Under the pieces are notes generated by a model, which saw nothing but the letters and a program-made list of their open reading frames with translations, was not told where the DNA came from and ran no database searches. DNA of 64,000 bases, from the NCBI GenBank assembly GCA_031422295.1, contig JANOQM010000027.1, positions 1 through 64,000 of the forward strand, written 5' to 3'. Position 1 is the stretch's first letter; every line of letters starts with the position of its first letter. Below are positions 59,640-64,000 of the stretch, one piece after another. The translations under genes and the position numbers were made by a program. This DNA comes from JANOMH01 sp031422295. GTDB lineage: Bacteria > Pseudomonadota > Alphaproteobacteria > Rhodobacterales > Rhodobacteraceae.

Positions 59640-60710
59640 CTACCGGAACGGTGCGGAATATTGCAGACCACCCTGTGTCCACAAGGCATTCAGGCCACGG
59701 GCCAGACCGATCGGGGTGTTTTCACCGATGTTCTTTTCGAACAATTCGCCGTAGTTCCCGCCAGCCGCAATCGCATTGACAGCCCAGTCATTCGGCAGAC
59801 CCATCATCGCGCTCAACTCGCCTTCAGCACCGAGCAGCCGGCGGGTTTCGCCAGGAATTTTTTCTTCAACGGGGATTATCTCTCCTGCAGCCTCGCGCTC
59901 AACTTGATCTTTGGCCGCAACTTGAAGTGCCACTACATTGGCACTGGTGATGCCAAGCTCTTCGGCAGTCACAAGCGCGTTCAGCGTCCACATGATCACG
60001 TCGCCCCATTCGCTGTCGCCATGGCGAACCAACGGGCCGAGCGGCTCTTTCGAGATGATCTCGGGCAGAAGGATGTGATCATCGGGGTTTTCGAACGTTG
60101 CACGGGTCGCAGCAAGGCCAGACGCGTCAGTGGTGAAAACGTCGCAGGCACCAGCAAGGTACTGCTGCTGTGCTTCGGCGTCGGTCGCAACCGGAACAGG
60201 TTCGTAAGTGATATTGTTGGCCTTAAAGAAGTCGGCTAGGTTCAACTCGGTCGTGGTGCCGGTCTGGATGCAGACGGTTGCTCCATCCAGTTCCGTGGCT
60301 GAGGTTACACCCAGCGCTTTGGGCGCGAGGAAACCTTGGCCATCATAGTAGTTCACACCGGCCCAATCGAATTTCAGGTCGGTATCACGGCTGTAAGTCC
60401 AGGTTGAATTCCGGATCAGCACGTCAACTTCGCCCGAGGCAAGTGCGGTAAAGCGGGTCTGGCCAGTGGTGGGAATAAAGTTCACAGCATTCGGATCACC
60501 AAAGATCGCGGCTGCAACGGCGCGGCAAAGGCCCACGTCGAAGCCTTCCCATACGCCATTCGCATCCGGAGCGCCAAAACCAACCAGTCCGGTGTTCGAG
60601 CCGCAGTTCAGCGAACCGCGCGCAATGACGTCGTCCAAAGTGGCCGCTTGCGCAGCCCCAGCGACCAGACCAGCGACGGTCAGTGCGCCGAATAGTACGG
60701 ATTTTTTCAT
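59640..60710 (-). CDS. aapJ: Amino-acid ABC transporter, periplasmic binding protein
   Basis: A 356-residue binding protein of the AapJ/BztA type. The signal peptide MKKSVLFGALTVAGLVAGAA ends at AQA. The mature protein begins TLDDVIARGSLNCGSNTG, followed by the substrate-binding blocks GFDVGLCRAVAAAIFGDPNA, VDVLIRNSTWTYSRDTDLKF and CIQTGTTTELNLADFF. It delivers acidic and amide amino acids to the AapQM permease. First gene of the operon. The upstream 213 bases hold its promoter; I could not identify clear -35/-10 boxes. Confidence 0.94.
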   Translation of the reverse strand: MKKSVLFGALTVAGLVAGAAQAATLDDVIARGSLNCGSNTGLVGFGAPDANGVWEGFDVGLCRAVAAAIFGDPNAVNFIPTTGQTRFTALASGEVDVLIRNSTWTYSRDTDLKFDWAGVNYYDGQGFLAPKALGVTSATELDGATVCIQTGTTTELNLADFFKANNITYEPVPVATDAEAQQQYLAGACDVFTTDASGLAATRATFENPDDHILLPEIISKEPLGPLVRHGDSEWGDVIMWTLNALVTAEELGITSANVVALQVAAKDQVEREAAGEIIPVEEKIPGETRRLLGAEGELSAMMGLPNDWAVNAIAAGGNYGELFEKNIGENTPIGLARGLNALWTQGGLQYSAPFR

Positions 60711-60923
60711 GTATACCTCTTCCTGAGTTCCCGCCTCCGCTTGTGCGAAGGCATTATTTTTGTCCGTCCGGTCAAAGACGGCTACGATCTGTGAGATAGC
60801 CTTGGCCACCTGCAACGGCCCCAACTTGGGCGGATTCATCACGTCAGGTCAAGTGCCCGATCACGGAAATTGATGCCAGCCTTTCCAAAGACTTGGCTGG
60901 TACAAACTTTTTCCTACAGGACG

Positions 60924-61646
60924 TTACGTCAGGTTAACCCCGGAACTGAGCCAATAGAATCGCGCAGCGTCCAAAAAAGCCGCCCGTTTCAGGGCCGCAT
61001 GAGCGGTCGCTTCATCATCCGCGCCCCATATTTCAGCCTGCCAATCCTCGTCAATCCGGGACAGGGACCAAACTTGGTCGGGTGTCCAGGCTGTCGTGAT
61101 AACTGCAAACCCCAGTATCAGTGAACCTGACAAACTGACAAGATCGTGGAACGCGGTCAGGGCAAAGTGATCCATGGCATGGACCCTGTCGCGCAAGATG
61201 TGGATGGCATTGCGGTCTTGGGCAATGGGGACCACTCCGGGGCCGGAAACCAGTCTGGCCCCCAAAATGGCAGCGGCCCAATCCAGCACAGGATCAAGCG
61301 CCGCCGCCTGCCGCGCCACCAATTCGGCGGGCGTCACCGCGCGGTAGCATAAATAATCACTTTCACCATAAGCGGCGATTACGCCGGCCACTTCGGCCTG
61401 TTGCGGGCGCACTTTGTCCAGCGCCGAATTGGCCGCCCGCGTTGCTGGCATCTGGCGCGGGTCAACTTTGCCTTCTTGTGCCTGCCATTCGGCGGCAATC
61501 AGATCAGCCAACCCGCGCGTTGGCACGATCAGCCGGGTTTTGGATGGCGTGTTGACAGGTTTGGCATCCAGCAGAATGCCGTAACCATCAGGCTCTTTGG
61601 TTACAGTCACGCTGGACCAGAACCGTTTCGGGGCCCAGTTGCTCAT
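60924..61646 (-). CDS. ATP12-family ATP synthase assembly chaperone
   Basis: A 240-residue protein of the ATP12 family, which in mitochondria binds the F1 alpha subunit during assembly and occurs in alphaproteobacteria. The N-terminal FWSSVTVTKEPDGYGILLDA and PVNTPSKTRLIVPTRGLADL, the MPATRAANSALDKV and YGESDYLCYRA blocks, and the C-terminal LSLSGSLILGFAVI are typical. It starts 3 bases before the pseudouridine synthase gene ends, in a run of same-strand genes. Confidence 0.9.
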   Translation of the reverse strand: MSNWAPKRFWSSVTVTKEPDGYGILLDAKPVNTPSKTRLIVPTRGLADLIAAEWQAQEGKVDPRQMPATRAANSALDKVRPQQAEVAGVIAAYGESDYLCYRAVTPAELVARQAAALDPVLDWAAAILGARLVSGPGVVPIAQDRNAIHILRDRVHAMDHFALTAFHDLVSLSGSLILGFAVITTAWTPDQVWSLSRIDEDWQAEIWGADDEATAHAALKRAAFLDAARFYWLSSGVNLT

Positions 61647-61649
61647 CGG

Positions 61650-62696
61650 TCAGTCGGGCATGTTGAACGGGTCAACTGGCGCGTGGGACACGTCCCAGCC
61701 GACAAAATCCCACGTCTTTTCCATGTGTTCCGGCATTTGCGCAGTCAGATGCAGCAGCTTGCCGGTTTCGGGATGCTGAATGGTCAGCGACCGGGCATGC
61801 AGGTGCAATTTGCGGCTGAGTTCCTCGCCCAGACCGGACCCCCAACCGTCGCCCAGATTTTCCTGCCCCGACCCGCCATATTTGCCATCGCCAATCACCG
61901 GATGACCAATCTCGGCCATATGGGCGCGCAACTGGTGGGTGCGGCCGGTGATTGGCACCAAGGCCACCCAGGACGCACGTTTGGCCAGCGACGTCAGCAC
62001 GGCGTAATCGGTGGTGGCCCGTTTCGCGCCTACTGTCTTGTCCACTTCGGCAGGGTGAATGCAGTGCATTTTTTCGCCCTCGCCGCCCTTGCCATGGCCT
62101 GCGGATTTCACCAGCCCAAATTTGATCGTGCCCGCGCGGGGCGAAGGCGAGCCTGCGACAGCGGCCCAATATATTTTGCGGGTATCCTGATGTTTCAGGT
62201 TTTCGGTCAGCTTGGCGGCCATGGTCCGGGTCCGGGCCAGCAGCAACACGCCGGAAGTATCTTTGTCCAAACGATGCACCAGACGCGGTTTTTCGGGGTA
62301 GCCAAAAGTCAGCGCCTCGGCCAGCCCATCGACATGCACCACGGTTCCGGTGCCGCCTTGGGTGGCCAGACCCGCCGGTTTGTTGATCGCAATTATATGG
62401 TCATCGCGGTAGATGACGCAGGACTGAATCATTTTCACATCGGCGGCGGTCATGGCGCGGTTCACCGCCTGCCCCGCAACCTCGCCTTCATCCGGCATCG
62501 GGGGCACGCGAATCATCTGGCCCACATCAATCCGGGTGGCCGATTTGACCCGGCCACCATCGACGCGCAGTTCGCCCTTGCGGCACATCTTTTCAATGCG
62601 TCCTTGGGACAGATGCGGGAAATGCTTACGCAGCCAGCGGTCCAGCCGCTGATCGCCTTCATCCGGACCCACGGTTCGGTTTTGTACGCCGCTCAT
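61650..62696 (-). CDS. RluC/RluD-family 23S rRNA pseudouridine synthase
   Basis: A 348-residue enzyme. Residues about 10-75 form an S4 RNA-binding domain (DRWLRKHFPHLSQGRIEKMC). The catalytic domain has RLVHRLDKDTSGVLLLART with the essential aspartate, and the family blocks VPITGRTHQLRAHMAEIGHP and VIGDGKYGG. It isomerises uridines in 23S rRNA. The ATG at 62696 overlaps the stop of the fluoride channel gene (ATGA). Confidence 0.92.
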   Translation of the reverse strand: MSGVQNRTVGPDEGDQRLDRWLRKHFPHLSQGRIEKMCRKGELRVDGGRVKSATRIDVGQMIRVPPMPDEGEVAGQAVNRAMTAADVKMIQSCVIYRDDHIIAINKPAGLATQGGTGTVVHVDGLAEALTFGYPEKPRLVHRLDKDTSGVLLLARTRTMAAKLTENLKHQDTRKIYWAAVAGSPSPRAGTIKFGLVKSAGHGKGGEGEKMHCIHPAEVDKTVGAKRATTDYAVLTSLAKRASWVALVPITGRTHQLRAHMAEIGHPVIGDGKYGGSGQENLGDGWGSGLGEELSRKLHLHARSLTIQHPETGKLLHLTAQMPEHMEKTWDFVGWDVSHAPVDPFNMPD

Positions 62697-63052
62697 CCGA
62701 GGGCTCCTTTGGTAATGACATGGCCCAAGGCGCAGGCCCCAAGCGACAATGTGACCGAGGCCAGCACATACAGGCCAGCCGCAGGCGCCCGCCCGTCTTC
62801 GATCAGGCGAAGGGTATCTAGCGAAAAGGCCGAAAACGTGGTGAAACCGCCAAGCACGCCAATGGTCAACAAGGGCATCCAATGGCCCAACCCCTTGGCC
62901 GTCAACCCAATCCACAAGATGCCAATGGCAAATGATCCCGCAACATTGACCGCAAGCGTGCCATAGGGAAAGGCAAGGGCCAGCCCGGTCAAGTAGCGCA
63001 ACACAGCACCAATTGCGCCGCCAAGGGCGACGTGGGTCAGGGTCAGGAACAT
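62693..63052 (-). CDS. crcB: Fluoride-specific channel FluC (CrcB)
   Basis: A 119-residue membrane protein of four helices. GGAIGAVLRYLTGL with the conserved Arg, TLAVNVAGSFAIGIL with the Asn, and VLGGFTTFSAFSLDTLRLIE with the phenylalanine box are the FluC signatures. It exports fluoride as a dual-topology dimer. The ATG at 63052 is used. No fluoride riboswitch is visible upstream; the gene is translationally coupled to rluC-type downstream gene and follows rarA. Confidence 0.92.
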   Translation of the reverse strand: MFLTLTHVALGGAIGAVLRYLTGLALAFPYGTLAVNVAGSFAIGILWIGLTAKGLGHWMPLLTIGVLGGFTTFSAFSLDTLRLIEDGRAPAAGLYVLASVTLSLGACALGHVITKGALG

Positions 63053-63084
63053 AGGGTTTCTCTTGTGCCCGCGGGCCCTGGATG

Positions 63085-64000
63085 TCAACTGCCGGGCTTG
63101 TTTCGTTTGGACCGAAGGCCGACAAAGTACTCCAGCCGCTTTTTCAACTCCCGCTCAAACCCGCGATCTACCGGGGTATAATAGTTCCCACGTTTCATAC
63201 CCTCGGGGAAATAATTCTGCCCTGAAAACCCGTCCTCTGCATCGTGGTCATAGGCATAGCCCGCGCCGAACCCCTGTTCCTTCATCAGCCGGGTCGGGGC
63301 AGTCATGATATGGCGGGGTGGCGGTTCTGAACCGGTTTTGCGGGCCGCATCCATCGCCGCCTTGAACGCCACGTAGCCCGCATTCGATTTCGGCGCGAGC
63401 GCGAGATAGGTCACTGCTTGCGCCAAAGCCAATTCGCCCTCGGGTGACCCCAGACGTTCATAGGTTTCCCAGGCCTGCACACAGATCCCTTGCGCCTGCG
63501 GATCGGCCAGCCCGATATCCTCGACCGCCATCCGGGTGATGCGGCGGGCGAGAAAGCGCGGGTCTTCGCCGCCGACCAACATCCGGGCGAACCAATACAG
63601 GGCGGCGTCGGGGTCAGACCCGCGCACGGATTTGTGCAGGGCAGAAATGAGATTATAATGTTCATCCCCAGATTTGTCATATTTGACAGCCCGTTTCATC
63701 AGGCGTGTCGTCAACTGGTCAGTGCTGATTTTGCCGGGCAGTTTCCATGCGCTGACCTGTTCAATCAAGTTCAACACAGCGCGGCCATCGCCGTCCGCCA
63801 TGGTCAACAGCGCCTCGCGGGCGGGGCCATCCAATGGCAAGGCGAGGCCAAGGTCCTTTTCGGCGCGTTGAGCCAAGCGTTCCAGATCGGACAATTCAAG
63901 CCGGTTCAGGATGAGAACCTGCGACCGGCTGAGCAGGGCCGCATTCAACTCGAACGACGGGTTTTCGGTAGTGGCGCCAACCAGAATGATCGTGCCGTCC
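63085..64000 (-). CDS. rarA: Replication-associated recombination protein RarA (3' part)
   Basis: The C-terminal 305 or so residues of an AAA+ ATPase of the RarA/MgsA/WRNIP1 family, acting at stalled replication forks. GTIILVGATTENPSFELNAA at the very edge is the sensor-1 region; ALLSRSQVLILNRL holds the arginine-finger region; the C-terminal domain has KSVRGSDPDAALYWFARMLV and the ending YDHDAEDGFSGQNYFPEGMK. The frame remains open to base 64000, so the start and Walker motifs lie beyond the window. Confidence 0.95.
   Translation of the reverse strand, partial: DGTIILVGATTENPSFELNAALLSRSQVLILNRLELSDLERLAQRAEKDLGLALPLDGPAREALLTMADGDGRAVLNLIEQVSAWKLPGKISTDQLTTRLMKRAVKYDKSGDEHYNLISALHKSVRGSDPDAALYWFARMLVGGEDPRFLARRITRMAVEDIGLADPQAQGICVQAWETYERLGSPEGELALAQAVTYLALAPKSNAGYVAFKAAMDAARKTGSEPPPRHIMTAPTRLMKEQGFGAGYAYDHDAEDGFSGQNYFPEGMKRGNYYTPVDRGFERELKKRLEYFVGLRSKRNKPGS

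Noticed and set aside
61401..62966. Very long plus-strand open frame (about 520 codons) opposite the ATP12 and pseudouridine synthase genes
   Set aside because: It lies antisense to two well-supported genes, has no recognisable domain, and its composition (rich in His, Gly, Arg, Gln) is what high-GC antisense frames produce.
62693..63090. Fluoride riboswitch upstream of the FluC channel gene
   Set aside because: Only 32 bases separate it from rarA and no pseudoknot-like conserved sequence is seen.

Overview
The window is about 64 kb of a high-GC alphaproteobacterial chromosome, most likely Rhodobacterales (Rhodobacteraceae/Roseobacteraceae). The signs are an F0 ATP synthase operon separate from F1 in the order atpI-B-E-F'-F, an Aap/Bzt-type amino-acid ABC transporter, an ATP12 chaperone, a MipZ-type division ATPase and a Cys-free L31. 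Most of it is ordinary chromosomal backbone. The accessory parts are a transposable prophage end, a decaying locus near 14-17 kb and a large sugar-catabolism island.

Layout. 1-3.4 kb: left end of a Mu-like transposable prophage (MuB-like ATPase, MuA-like DDE transposase, divergent Cro/C1-type regulator with a palindromic operator); the rest lies beyond the left edge. 4-8 kb: unknown protein, adenosine-kinase-like PfkB, nth, AraC-MGMT repair protein with tandem repeats in its promoter, OmpA lipoprotein. 8.1-12.1 kb: FadR-type regulator with a promoter/operator overlap, the F0 operon, ArsR regulator with palindromes. 12.3-17 kb: EamA exporter and LysR regulator, then a decaying patch with a RidA remnant, an AraC gene and an NTF2-like gene each broken by an in-frame TAG, and an 88-bp direct repeat flanking a CrtA-like gene. 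17.4-24.4 kb: ffh, two GNATs, chorismate mutase, rpsP-rimM-(sulfotransferase-like)-trmD-rplS-rpmE. 24.4-27.8 kb: DEAD-box helicase, mipZ, a membrane protein.

27.8-43.3 kb is the most interesting part: two divergent, tightly coupled operons around a SorC/LsrR-type regulator. The left arm encodes a YihT/LacD-like aldolase, a ROK kinase fused to a P-loop domain, a DhnA/LsrF-like aldolase, a Gfo/Idh/MocA oxidoreductase, a D-lyxose-isomerase-family cupin and a PfkB kinase. The right arm encodes a three-gene sugar ABC importer, a second PfkB kinase, a second Gfo/Idh/MocA enzyme, a TIM-barrel isomerase, an alpha/beta hydrolase and a pentulose-phosphate-epimerase-like protein. It is closed by a convergent YihS-like AGE-family isomerase. 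Import, isomerisation, phosphorylation and aldol cleavage are all present, so this looks like a complete inducible pathway for one or more unusual sugars; the substrate cannot be read from the sequence.

43.3-55.2 kb: tRNA-Arg(ACG), an orphan histidine kinase, a flavin disulfide reductase with a TVP38-type membrane protein, rpmH-rnpA-yidD, a DUF3833-type lipoprotein, a degenerate GGDEF-EAL protein, yidC-engB-argB, an Fe-S protein and a SixA-like phosphatase. 55.2-60.7 kb: aapJQMP amino-acid transporter with enlarged permeases. 60.9-64 kb: ATP12 chaperone, RluC-type pseudouridine synthase, fluoride channel and the 3' part of rarA, cut by the window end.
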